64,000 nucleotides of DNA from CAYTGM01 sp964437365. Lineage in GTDB: Bacteria; Sumerlaeota; Sumerlaeia; SLMS01. Where the stretch lies: contig CAYTGM010000012.1 of NCBI GenBank assembly GCA_964437365.1, positions 1-64,000 on the forward strand. Reading direction: 5' to 3'. The position numbers were made by a program, and so were the translations under genes. Below are positions 18,140-27,071 of the stretch, piece by piece (positions within the stretch are counted from its first letter, which is position 1; the number at the start of each line of letters is the position of its first letter). Below the pieces are notes generated by a model that ran no database searches, was not told the origin of the DNA, and saw only the letters and a program-made list of their open reading frames with translations.

Positions 18140-19017
18140 GAGCCAGGCAGGTTTACATATCGCTTTTTGTCCTTATTCTGAGTATAACGTCTGTCTGCTC
18201 AGCCCAATTTGACAGGCTCTACATTTTCGGCGACAGCCTCTCTGATACAGGTGTTGTCTATAGCCTCACACTCGGTTTTTTCCCTGAAAGTCCGCCATAT
18301 TTCGACGGGAGGTTTTCTGATGGTCCTGTATGGGTTGAGTATCTAACCGAAAACCTTGGACTGGAGTTTTCTGAGAATTACAGCTATGCTACAGGAGGAG
18401 CTTATTCAAACTTTGATGCTACGTCAGAATTTCTTGTAGGCAGAGGTTTGCAGGGACAGGTAGACTTACATTTTGCCACGGATGGTTCTCTACCTAATGA
18501 CCTGTCTAACGGATTGTTCATCATCTTTATCGGTGGAAACGACCTTCTTGATAATGAGTCGACCCCGGAAGAAATACAAATCAACATCGATATGGCGATC
18601 GAAAATCTATACAATGCGGGCGCGAGAACTTTCCTTTTATTGAAACTCCCAGACCTCACCCGCTTGCCTGGTGAAAGCCTTGGTGATACAACCCTGAGGA
18701 ACAACGTGATAGATCTGAATATGCGCCTTGAAGCTTTGCAACAGAACTTGCCTCAAGAAATTCCTGTTAGGATTTATCTATATGATTCATTTTCTCTCTA
18801 TGAAGAGATTGTTGCTGATCCGATGAGCTTCGGGTTTAATAATATCACCGACCCTTGTCTCGTCGGCTCAACTCCCTGCACCTTCCCTTCAGAGTATCTT
18901 TGGTGGGACGCCGTTCATCCGACCACCGCATCTCATGAAATACTTGGAAATCGTGTTTATGACTTCCTCACCCAGGAGACCGGTGTCTCCGGGGGAGAAA
19001 GTTGGTTGATTTACTAG
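18136..19017 (+). CDS. Secreted SGNH/GDSL-family hydrolase
   Basis: A signal peptide covers residues 1-23 (cut likely after CSA). The four SGNH blocks are clear: FGDSLSDTG with Ser34, the oxyanion Gly87 in YATGGAYS, Asn135 in FIGGNDLL, and WWDAVHPTTAS with Asp258 and His261. This matches GDSL lipases/acylesterases and related thermolabile-haemolysin-like esterases; the substrate is unknown. The C-terminus ends GGESWLIY, similar to the ends of two other secreted proteins in this window (ENWFVY, ESYFVLY). It is translationally coupled to the ABC ATPase gene. Confidence 0.88.
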   Translation: MRARQVYISLFVLILSITSVCSAQFDRLYIFGDSLSDTGVVYSLTLGFFPESPPYFDGRFSDGPVWVEYLTENLGLEFSENYSYATGGAYSNFDATSEFLVGRGLQGQVDLHFATDGSLPNDLSNGLFIIFIGGNDLLDNESTPEEIQINIDMAIENLYNAGARTFLLLKLPDLTRLPGESLGDTTLRNNVIDLNMRLEALQQNLPQEIPVRIYLYDSFSLYEEIVADPMSFGFNNITDPCLVGSTPCTFPSEYLWWDAVHPTTASHEILGNRVYDFLTQETGVSGGESWLIY

Positions 19018-19057
19018 TTTTGAAATTTTCTGAACGGTCTATCTTCTATCCCCTCTG

Positions 19058-19085
19058 TAGATCACTCAACTATAGATCACTCAAC
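19058..19085. repeat. 13-bp direct repeat at the 3' end of the dehydratase gene
   Basis: TAGATCACTCAAC occurs at 19058-19070 and again at 19073-19085, a 15-base period. The second copy covers the stop codon of the pterin dehydratase. It looks like a small local duplication. Confidence 0.8.
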
Positions 19086-19364
19086 GGCGTCTATCGCTCG
19101 CGCCAGTTGAAAATCAAGTTCACTGATGCCGTTACAATCATGGGTTGAGAGGCTGATCTGAACCGTCTTATAGACGTTGAAAATCTCTGGATGATGGTTC
19201 ATTTTCTCAGCATGAATCGCTATGCGTGTGAGAAACCCGAAGGCATCAACGAAATCTTCGCGACTATACTCTTTGAAGAGCTTCCCTTCTTTCTCTGACC
19301 AGCCGGAAAGTTTCTCCAGACCGCTCTTTACTTCATCTGATGACATCTTCTGAGGTTTACCCAT
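19077..19364 (-). CDS. phhB: Pterin-4a-carbinolamine dehydratase
   Basis: This enzyme recycles the 4a-hydroxytetrahydropterin formed by aromatic amino acid hydroxylases. In many bacteria without such hydroxylases it serves other pterin or regulatory roles. The active-site pattern EKMNHHPEIFNVYKTVQISLSTHD fits the family consensus (E-x3-H-H-P...Y...H-D). The ATG at 19364 has AAAGGA 9 bases upstream; a TTG six codons further up is an alternative. Length, 95 residues, is normal. No phenylalanine hydroxylase is nearby. The symbol is by family only. Confidence 0.9.
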   Translation of the reverse strand: MGKPQKMSSDEVKSGLEKLSGWSEKEGKLFKEYSREDFVDAFGFLTRIAIHAEKMNHHPEIFNVYKTVQISLSTHDCNGISELDFQLARAIDAVE

Positions 19365-19505
19365 AAGAGGAAGTCCTTTCAATTGGGATTATTAAATGTA
19401 GGAAGCAATGATGATTCCGAGGCAGTACTTTCGGGTAATATCTTCGTGCCTGTCACAACAGACCGTCTGTGAGAAATCTGGTCAAAAGCCCGATTCGCCC
19501 ACTCC

Positions 19506-21296
19506 TTATGGATTGAAGGGGAAAATAAGAGGTATCAGAATAATGATAATGATGCCGAGGAACAGGTTCATTGGAATACCGATCTTGAGGAAATCTTTGA
19601 ATCGATAACCACCAGGACCGTAAACCATCAAGTGAGTCTGGTAACCTATTGGCGTCGCAAAGCTCGCTGAGGCGGCAAACATGACAGCAATGAGAAAAGG
19701 CATGGGGCTCACCCCGAAGCTCTGAGAGACTTCCAGAGCGATAGGAAACATAAGGATCGCTGCGGCATTATTGGTGATCAGTTCGGTAAACAGCACCGTT
19801 GTGAAATAAACAACAATGAAGGAAAGAAGGAGATTACCGCCTCCAACTTGGAGGAACGTTTGCGCAATGGAATTGGCAGCTCCTGTAAGCTTCATGGCCT
19901 CGCCTATACCAATTGCTGCACCGATCGTAACAAGGATGCGCCAGTCGATACTTTTTCGGGCCGCGTTGCCTGTCATGCATCGGAAGAAAAGGAGGAGCGC
20001 TGTCGCAATAAGTGCCGAATTGAGCACTGAGAGAGTCTCCGTGGCCATCATGGTGATCATCAATACCAGAATGCCCAAAGCAATCCAGGCTTTGTCATGT
20101 GAAGTATGCGCGAAATCTTCGACCTGGCTCACCAGGTAAAAGTCTCTGGAGTTCCTTTGCTGCGTGATAAAGGAGGGGAGGGCCTCCAACATGAGTGTAT
20201 CGCCAGGGCGTAAGGTTATATCGCCGACTTTCTTTCTGATCCGTTCGCCATTACGGGAAACAGCGATAATCACCGCGTCGTAACGTGTACGAAACTGTCC
20301 TTCGCGGATTGTTCTTCCAAGCATCGGTGAAGAATCGGATACAACCGCTTCGATCAACACGCGCTCTGTCTTCTGGGATGTCAGCTTGAAGACCTGATTT
20401 GTAGCTGGCTGTAAACCACGGATCTTCTGGAGGTCCAGAACCGAGTCTACGACCCCAACGAAAACAAGACGGTCATTGCCCTTAAGAGTGACTTCAGGCC
20501 CAACCGCAGGGATCACATCATTCCCACGTTCGATCTCCATCAGGTAAAGTCCAGGAAGATGGCGCAGTCCAGCGCCTTCAATTGTCTTATTTACGAGAGG
20601 GCCGTCCTCTGTCACTATCATCTCAACAGAATATTCGCGTGCATCTTCGTCTATACCTATATTCCTTTGACGATCTGGCAGCAGAAACCGACCAATCGTC
20701 AGCAGGAAGATCGTTCCTCCAAAAGCCGCCGGTACGCCAATGAAGGAAATATCAAAGAGCTGCAGTACATAGACACCCTCGACCCCCTTATTGGCTTCTG
20801 ATTGAATAAGCCCGTTCACGACAAGGTTTGTGCTTGTACCGATCAGCGTACACATTCCTCCAAGGAGCGAAGCATAGCTGAGCGGAATCAGCAACTTTGA
20901 AACAGCGATTCTGAATTTCTTTGCCCAATCTGAAATGATCGGCAGCAGAATCAAGACGAGGGGGGTGTTATTCATGAACCCGGAAAGGAGTGTTACCGGG
21001 GCAATGACCCGAACTTGAGCATCCGTCAAATTACGCGGTTTACCGTAAAGCCAGCTGACAGCCAGATTAACCGCGCCGGAATTCTTCACACCTGTGGCGA
21101 CAATAAAAAGAACACCCACAGTCCATAGCCCTTCAGAGGCGAATCCACTGAAAGCCTCGCGAGGGTCCACGATGCCTGCAATCAGCAGAAGCGACAAGCC
21201 GCCCAAGAGGATGACGTCAGGACCACGGCGCGAAAACGCCAGAAGCCCAAACACCAGGACCAGAACGCCAATTGTAAAGAGTGCTGGGAATTCCAT
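19506..21296 (-). CDS. SLC13/DASS-family anion transporter with two TrkA-C domains
   Basis: The 596-residue membrane protein has about 10-12 hydrophobic helices in two halves. They are split by a soluble part (about 210-380) holding two RCK-C/TrkA-C-like beta domains (GPLVNKTIEGAGLRHLPGLYLMEIER; SPMLGRTIREGQFRTRYDAVIIAVSR). The Na+/dicarboxylate-sulfate symporter motifs are seen: FMNNTPLVLILLP and LIGTSTNLVVNGL in half one, and FTELITNNAAAILMFPIAL plus TPIGYQTHLMVYGPGGY in half two. Proteins of this layout import sulfate, dicarboxylates or similar anions; the substrate cannot be fixed. The gene stands alone. Confidence 0.92.
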   Translation of the reverse strand: MEFPALFTIGVLVLVFGLLAFSRRGPDVILLGGLSLLLIAGIVDPREAFSGFASEGLWTVGVLFIVATGVKNSGAVNLAVSWLYGKPRNLTDAQVRVIAPVTLLSGFMNNTPLVLILLPIISDWAKKFRIAVSKLLIPLSYASLLGGMCTLIGTSTNLVVNGLIQSEANKGVEGVYVLQLFDISFIGVPAAFGGTIFLLTIGRFLLPDRQRNIGIDEDAREYSVEMIVTEDGPLVNKTIEGAGLRHLPGLYLMEIERGNDVIPAVGPEVTLKGNDRLVFVGVVDSVLDLQKIRGLQPATNQVFKLTSQKTERVLIEAVVSDSSPMLGRTIREGQFRTRYDAVIIAVSRNGERIRKKVGDITLRPGDTLMLEALPSFITQQRNSRDFYLVSQVEDFAHTSHDKAWIALGILVLMITMMATETLSVLNSALIATALLLFFRCMTGNAARKSIDWRILVTIGAAIGIGEAMKLTGAANSIAQTFLQVGGGNLLLSFIVVYFTTVLFTELITNNAAAILMFPIALEVSQSFGVSPMPFLIAVMFAASASFATPIGYQTHLMVYGPGGYRFKDFLKIGIPMNLFLGIIIIILIPLIFPFNP

Positions 21297-22479
21297 TTCT
21301 ACCTTGTTCTGGCCTCGTTGAAGAAGTCCATTCTATCCTCGATAAGTCATATTCTTGAGGGAGAGCCACAAGTGGAAGAGTTTTTCACAGAGGCGAAAGG
21401 AGAAACTTAGCGATTCACCCTCGTCAGTTGGATTACTTACAAACAAGGCTTTATCGCTGATCTGAGGAGCCTCCATTGCGGCGGTGCGAAGACTGATAAC
21501 CCATGTGTATTTGGCGTACCGTCCCAGCCTGGTTCGAATTCCGGTAAGTAAGGGGTACACATTAAGTTGGGCGATCCTCCCTCTTGGAGGCGCATTGGAC
21601 CTTATGCTTCAGGAATTAAGCATTGGGTTTGGGGACCGGGTCTCCTCATCGAACCTCAAATGACTCTTAACTATTGTTCATGGGGCCGACTGGTCTGAAC
21701 GACCCAAAGCGCCAAAGGCCGTCAACATACCAGCCCAGCACGAAGCCCAGCGTAGCGGGCGCAGGGCTGGGCAGAGAGTTCATTCAAATAAAGAAGGCTG
21801 AAGGCCCGATCTACCAATGAAATCTTGTATCGGGCTTACTGCCCTCCGGATCCTCTTATCCGAGTAACCCAGCCTTTCGCTGACTTCGCTCGACTGCGAG
21901 CTGGGCTGGTATGTTGACGGCCTTTGGCCCTGGTTTGATGCGAAGAAACAAGATGGTTCTGCAATTCCACGAGCAAAGCACTTCGACTGGCTTTGCCTAT
22001 CCAGTGGCGTTTTTCTGCTCCCGCAACCTGAGCATTATGTCGGTAAGGTTCAAATTTCGGTGGCAAAGGTTGCATATGAAGCCAACGCTCTCGTCACTGC
22101 GATGATCCGCAACTGTTACCCGAAGTTGAACCACGCCCCTGACGACCCTGGTCTCCTCCATTTCTGGTTAGTGTCTGCTGCTTGTCTGGTGCATGTCTGG
22201 TGCATGAGCAAGCATCCGAACATTAAGGGGCAATGAGGAGACACAAAAGTTATATTGAGGCGACCTCGGCAGAGGAGGGGCGTGGTTTAGTACAAACTGG
22301 TGAGAGATTGACAGGTATAGTTAGGATAGAGAAAGAGTGAGACAGGCAGGAGATTCTGCTTCACCTTTGCCCCTCCTTTTATCTCTCTCAGCGGCGGATC
22401 AGTTCCTCATATGGTTGTTCTTTTCCACCACATTGCTCCCGGCATGATTATTGGGCTCTACTAACCCATTCGACTTCCT
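21297..22479. other. Gene-poor region of about 1.2 kb with a structured repeat
   Basis: None of the short reading frames here has a ribosome-binding site, family match or coding-like composition. The region holds a perfect 29-bp inverted repeat with inner hairpins (listed separately) and a tandem 11-bp repeat, GTCTGGTGCAT, at 22184-22205. The rest has no recognisable structure. It looks like remnant or repeat DNA rather than a missed gene, but I cannot exclude a non-coding RNA. Confidence 0.5.
21711..21928. repeat. Structured element bounded by a perfect 29-bp inverted repeat
   Basis: Positions 21711-21739 (GCCAAAGGCC...CAGCCCAGC) are the exact reverse complement of 21900-21928. The 160 bases between contain two further stems: GCCCAGC/GCTGGGC (21745-21751 with 21766-21772) and GCCCGAT/ATCGGGC (21804-21810 with 21829-21835). 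There is no open frame for a transposase and no obvious target-site duplication. It could be a foldback or MITE-like dispersed repeat, or a structured RNA. Confidence 0.7.
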
Positions 22480-22710
22480 GTGGATCATGTCATGCCGGAT
22501 AAATCCCCCCAGAATCCAATTTTTCAGGTCAATTTGCAGGCTCTAGAGTCCTGCCGACCAAAAGCTCTTTGCCTTGATTGTGGAACAGTCATGTCACTGA
22601 AGACTGAAAAGGCTCGAAGGCTTGTGAGCTGTCCGGCTTGTGAAAAAAAGCATGAAATAGTTGAGAAAGATGGGTATTGGGAAGTCCGTCTTCTTCCTTC
22701 TGAGGCCTGA
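22480..22710 (+). CDS. Small zinc-ribbon protein
   Basis: The 76-residue protein has two CxxC pairs (ALCLDCG at about 30-35 and VSCPACEKK at about 50-57), spaced as in a zinc ribbon. The rest is short and charged. I do not recognise a named family. No strong ribosome-binding site precedes either possible ATG (codon 1 or 5), so the exact start is uncertain. It may be a regulator subunit or a nucleic-acid-binding small protein. Confidence 0.55.
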   Translation: MDHVMPDKSPQNPIFQVNLQALESCRPKALCLDCGTVMSLKTEKARRLVSCPACEKKHEIVEKDGYWEVRLLPSEA

Positions 22711-22862
22711 AACTCAGGCATAAATGTTTCCAAACTACCTAATATTACTGATGGGTTTCACTTGCGTCGAAGCGGTTCGAAGGTTAGAGTGAAGTCTACA
22801 GGATCAATCTTAAAATTGATGTGCGCACCTGTTTCTGAAATATGTCTAGCTGAGCGACCCCC

Positions 22863-23789
22863 ATGAGCTCCCCAAGATTAAATATTCTCGTTATCGAGAA
22901 AAGTCCCGTGCATGCAGGTTTGATTAAGGGCTGGCTTAACCGTGGCCTCGAACTTCCCCACGATATGATCTGGTGTCTATCATTGGATGAAGGGATGGAG
23001 AAGCTGCACCTGGAAACGGTAGATATAATTTTCCTCGGTCTGTCTTTCAATACACGAGAGACACCTGAACTTCTGCAGAAACTTCCAGGGGTTGCCACTG
23101 AATACCCTCTTCTGATTATCAGTGATGTAGAAGACGTGGAGACTGCCCGCGTCGCCATTTCCTGCGGCGCACAAGACTTTCTGGTTCGGTCGCGAACGTC
23201 GGTGCAGGACTTGAGACGTTCTCTCTTCTTTGCTATGGAAAGACACTACACGCACCAGATTCTCCAACGAAGAAGTAATCGGGAGAGGGGTACCGGACTT
23301 GACGATCCGGCATTTTTCAAGAAAGCCGCAGACCGTGAGCTCCGCGCATCAAGCAGGCCTGGAATTAATCACATCCTTCTTCTCTTCAGAATTGCCCATT
23401 ATGATGACATTTCACGAAAGCTGGGGTCGAATGTGTATCAAAAGGTTGGCGAGGTGATTTCAAAGACTCTTCGCCGCAAGTTTCGCGGAACGGACCTCGT
23501 TACACGAATCAACGAGGACACTTACGCAGTCTTTGCCCGAGATGCGAGAACACATCAAAAGCATACCGTTGAAGTTCCTTTTTACGAAAAATTTAATGAT
23601 CTGGATGGGTTGGGACACCTCGGGCACGCATCAACAGCATCAAATAATAACATGGTTACTTTCGAGAATCTATACAAGGATGCTGAAAACAACCTGCTGT
23701 CTGAGGCTTCAAGATTAAATGGCTTCTTGAGTTCTGAAAGCGTTTTGAGCAACCTGGCCCACTTGCTCGAAACACGCGGCGCTGGTTAA
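22863..23789 (+). CDS. Degenerate receiver-GGDEF protein
   Basis: The N-terminal about 125 residues follow the response-regulator receiver fold (NILVIEKSP..., VDIIFLGLSF, YPLLIISD, GAQDFLVRSR). Gly59 stands where the phospho-acceptor Asp should be. The C-terminal half has the fold outline of a diguanylate cyclase domain (HILLLFRIAHYDDISRKLG...VGEVISKTLRRKFRGTDLVTRI), but the active loop reads NEDTY instead of GGDEF. Both domains are thus predicted inactive; it may be a binding or scaffold protein. Its stop overlaps by 4 bases that of the convergent DUF2007 gene. Confidence 0.7.
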   Translation: MSSPRLNILVIEKSPVHAGLIKGWLNRGLELPHDMIWCLSLDEGMEKLHLETVDIIFLGLSFNTRETPELLQKLPGVATEYPLLIISDVEDVETARVAISCGAQDFLVRSRTSVQDLRRSLFFAMERHYTHQILQRRSNRERGTGLDDPAFFKKAADRELRASSRPGINHILLLFRIAHYDDISRKLGSNVYQKVGEVISKTLRRKFRGTDLVTRINEDTYAVFARDARTHQKHTVEVPFYEKFNDLDGLGHLGHASTASNNNMVTFENLYKDAENNLLSEASRLNGFLSSESVLSNLAHLLETRGAG

Positions 23790-24367
23790 GAGAAAAGTGT
23801 CTTGAGAATTCTTTGTGCTTCCTCCATGTCGTCTTTGTAGACAAACAATTTCACTTCTCCCATCGGCATCATCGAAAACTGGTAGGGGGGGCAGGCACCG
23901 TTTGCTCCATAGGAGCAGGGGATTTGATGGTTTTCAAGGATTCCTGAAACAAGCGCAGCCTTCCAGGTGTTTTCTGCTGTATAGATACAAACCACATCTT
24001 CGCTTTTCGCACGGACTGTATCCTGTTCGGTATCATTGAACGCAGTGGGGAGCTGGTGAGTGAAAGTGAGATGGTCCTCTTCATCAACTTCAACAGTTTC
24101 AGAACCACAGCTGCAGTACAGGGTTCCAGCGGGGTAGTCACTTCCACAGCTGGGACATTCCACAGTTCCTCCTGACCAGTCGCTTTCCGATTCATCTCGG
24201 TTTGTAAACTCACCAATCAAAGCTTCGCTTGGAGGTTGCTCTACTCTCATCCGGATTCTCGCATCCTCGGTTGACACTGGGTCGACGAATTTCCAGCGAG
24301 TTACGCCATACCAGGTAATGATCAGAACGCCGCCAACTGCCAGAAGGATTGAATCTGTGTCTTCCAT
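23786..24367 (-). CDS. Membrane-anchored zinc-ribbon / DUF2007 protein
   Basis: The 193-residue protein has one N-terminal membrane helix (about 6-21). A cytosolic zinc ribbon follows (ECPSCGSDYPAGTLYCSCGS), then a DUF2007-type domain at about 120-193 (VVCIYTAENTWKAALVSGILENHQIP...EVKLFVYKDDMEEAQRIL). DUF2007 is described as a putative signal-transducing domain with a PII/ACT-like fold; its function is unknown. The gene is divergent from the histidine kinase gene with about 190 bases between them. Confidence 0.72.
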   Translation of the reverse strand: MEDTDSILLAVGGVLIITWYGVTRWKFVDPVSTEDARIRMRVEQPPSEALIGEFTNRDESESDWSGGTVECPSCGSDYPAGTLYCSCGSETVEVDEEDHLTFTHQLPTAFNDTEQDTVRAKSEDVVCIYTAENTWKAALVSGILENHQIPCSYGANGACPPYQFSMMPMGEVKLFVYKDDMEEAQRILKTLFS

Positions 24368-24558
24368 ACGAAGATGCCTGTCTCAAAATTCTGCTCTTTT
24401 ACAGCAGTCTGGATCTTTTTCAATGATCCCTATCTATTTGGCAAGTAGAAAGGCGATCAAACGGTTACAGATGATGGTAGAGAGCAATCCATTGACCAGT
24501 CGACAAACTTCTGCCTTATTTCGAGAGAGAAATGCTGATCCAGGTAACGTAGAAAATA

Positions 24559-27036
24559 ATGAGCAGACGCTCCCAGAAAAAAATCATTCACTTAAGTCTC
24601 CGCTGGCGCGTCCTGGGGCTGATCCTTGTGATCGGAATCTTGCCCGCCGCTGCTGCGTTGCTTATCACCACCAACACATCGATCGCAACCATGAGAAGCT
24701 ATGTGATGGAAGGGGCGACTTCAAGCGTCTCATCATTGGCGGAAAAGCTTTCCACATCCATTGTCGAAGAAATGAATCAGCTCAGTAAGCTCACGCTTGG
24801 TGAGGAAGGAATCGTTAGCGAGGAAAAAATTACTCTCGAAGCAGTGCAGAAGATGATGAGTCGCCCTCTCTATACGGGTGATTATATTCTCCGGTTTACT
24901 CTTGAAGAACCTGTCTTCGATCTCAGCGAATCTTCACTTGAACTGGCAACCTTGCTGGAGGACCTCGACCAGACCGCAGAGGATTCGTTGGTTGATGAGC
25001 CGCTGATGATTCGCGAATTTTCTGGTGAGCGACCTGAATTCTGGGTACTTTCCACCATTGAGCCAGGAAGGTTTCTGGAATCAGAGGGTGGTGGTTATCT
25101 GGCTATACGTATTGATCCCCTTGAAATGTTGAGAGAAGAAAGTGAGTCCTATCTGATTGGACAACCTCCTCCAGCGCTCTATACGCCCCTTTCCAGTCTT
25201 TATGGAGCCTCTTGGAATCAGCCGAGAACATTCGACCAGTCACTGGTTTCCGATGATATACAAAGTTCCAAGGAAGGAATTCTGTTGGACAGAGAGTGGG
25301 ATAACATTGCCTATGCCTTTCGAAAAATACCACTCTTCTCCCGATTAAGTGAGTTTTCTGAAAGTCGTTATTATGTGCTGGTCGTTCAGAGGGTTGAATT
25401 TGACGATGCAACCGTCTCTCTATTCTATCAATTCTGGCGCACAACCCTTATTGGCCTTGTCTTCATCGGTTTCGTTGGAATCTACGGGATCTGGATATCA
25501 CATCGTCTTGTCGATCGAATCGTTACACTTCGAGATGCCTTCCAACGTCTCGAAGAAGGAGATTTGGATCACCGTGTTGAATTGAAAACCGGTGATGAAC
25601 TTGAAGGTCTTGCCGACTCCATGAACCGGATGGCTGCTACTCTCCAGGATACCTATCAAAACCTGGCAGATAAACTTCTGGAACTGGACGAAAAAGCAAA
25701 ACAAATCAGCGTGTCTTATGAAATCTCAAAGACAGTAAATCGTTCACTTGAACCAGAAAAAACGTTTCCCGATATTATCTCAGAACTCGCCCAACTCTTC
25801 CCAGCAGAGGCCATTATTCTCGCATTTGTAGAGGAAGATAAATTGGCTATACGTTATCGATGGCCCGAGAGATCGCCTGTTGATGAAATGAAGTCTGTCT
25901 ATCCTGTTCAGAAATCAGTGTGCAGTAGACTTTCAGAAAGACATCGGGTGACCATTTTTCACCGAGCAGAAACTTCGAACGACCTTGAATGGGAAAGCTT
26001 TTTGGCAGACCCAGCCGAGGTGATCTGCGTTATTCCACTGATCAGCAGTTTAACCTCAGAAGCATACCTGATGCTGGCAGACAGTAACCCCTATGCGTTT
26101 CGTAGTAAAGATCTCGATATTCTGCAAGGACTCGCACCATCTCTGGCTACGGCAGTTGAGCACAGTCGACTTTATGAAAAACAGGCCGACTTTGCAAACC
26201 AGCTGGAAATCCAAGTTGAAGAAAGAACCAATCAGTTGAAGGCAACACAGGAACAGTTGCTCAGGATTGAGAGGCTTGCCACAGCCGGTGAGCTGGCAAC
26301 GAATATCGCCCATGAAGTGAATAATCCCCTTTCAATTATTAAGAACTATCTGAAACTGATCGAAGGTCAAATCATCAACTTAAAGCTTCAAAACGAGAAT
26401 ACCGAACTTTCGCTTGAAGGTATCAAGATCATCGGAGGTGAAATCGACCGCATAGCCAGAATTGTTCAACAGTTGCGTCAGGCGAGTACCCCGCAGGAGC
26501 TCCCCATTAAAAAGATTAACTTGAATGAAGAGTTGGAAAGTATTGTTGAGCTGTGCCGTCAGACATTCGTCGAGAAGAACCTTGAAATCAAAACTGAGCT
26601 CGACTCGCGGATCGAAGAGGTCCTTCTCTGCCACGACTTCTTACGTCAGATACTCATTAACTTTCTCAGAAATGCTCATGATGCAACACCTCCTGAGGGA
26701 TGCATCACCATATCTTCGCAATTAATCAGCAAAAAGGAAAAGCGCTTTTCCGTTAGTGTTTCCGACACAGGTCCCGGTATCCCTGAGGAGTTGATGGACA
26801 AAATCTTTAATCCGTTCTTTACCACAAAAAAAGTCGGGCAGGGGTCGGGATTGGGGCTTGCGGTTAGCTACAGCCTTGCTCGCAATATGAATGGAGATCT
26901 GGAAGTCAATAATGGCCAATCCGGCGGTGCTGTATTTACCCTCACTCTTCCTCTCAACTATACACGGGAGAAGTCATCTGAGAGTGACAAAGGGTCGCCG
27001 GTAAGAAAACAAGGCGATCGAATTATCATTGGCTGA
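24559..27036 (+). CDS. Membrane sensor histidine kinase with HAMP and GAF domains
   Basis: Domains in order over 825 residues: first membrane helix (about 18-38); an extracytoplasmic sensor of about 250 residues, probably Cache-like; a second helix (about 295-317); HAMP (ISHRLVDRIVTLRDAFQRLEEGDLDHRV); a coiled coil; a GAF-like domain (about 385-535); another coiled coil; HisKA with His585 in NIAHEVNNP; and HATPase with N-box NFLRNAHDATPP, G1 DTGPGIP, F-box FNPFFTTK and G2 GSGLGLAVS. The HEVNNPLS form is typical of NtrB-like and quinone-sensing kinases. No response regulator is adjacent; the NtrC-like gene at 13.8 kb is the only full one in the window. Confidence 0.93.
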   Translation: MSRRSQKKIIHLSLRWRVLGLILVIGILPAAAALLITTNTSIATMRSYVMEGATSSVSSLAEKLSTSIVEEMNQLSKLTLGEEGIVSEEKITLEAVQKMMSRPLYTGDYILRFTLEEPVFDLSESSLELATLLEDLDQTAEDSLVDEPLMIREFSGERPEFWVLSTIEPGRFLESEGGGYLAIRIDPLEMLREESESYLIGQPPPALYTPLSSLYGASWNQPRTFDQSLVSDDIQSSKEGILLDREWDNIAYAFRKIPLFSRLSEFSESRYYVLVVQRVEFDDATVSLFYQFWRTTLIGLVFIGFVGIYGIWISHRLVDRIVTLRDAFQRLEEGDLDHRVELKTGDELEGLADSMNRMAATLQDTYQNLADKLLELDEKAKQISVSYEISKTVNRSLEPEKTFPDIISELAQLFPAEAIILAFVEEDKLAIRYRWPERSPVDEMKSVYPVQKSVCSRLSERHRVTIFHRAETSNDLEWESFLADPAEVICVIPLISSLTSEAYLMLADSNPYAFRSKDLDILQGLAPSLATAVEHSRLYEKQADFANQLEIQVEERTNQLKATQEQLLRIERLATAGELATNIAHEVNNPLSIIKNYLKLIEGQIINLKLQNENTELSLEGIKIIGGEIDRIARIVQQLRQASTPQELPIKKINLNEELESIVELCRQTFVEKNLEIKTELDSRIEEVLLCHDFLRQILINFLRNAHDATPPEGCITISSQLISKKEKRFSVSVSDTGPGIPEELMDKIFNPFFTTKKVGQGSGLGLAVSYSLARNMNGDLEVNNGQSGGAVFTLTLPLNYTREKSSESDKGSPVRKQGDRIIIG

Positions 27037-27071
27037 TACTTATTTCGTGTCTGCATAAAGGGATCGAATGA

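Noticed and set aside
21836..22105. Opposite-strand frames of 64-79 codons in the gene-poor region
   Set aside because: They cover the inverted-repeat element, have no ribosome-binding site and resemble no family; repeat DNA is the simpler reading.
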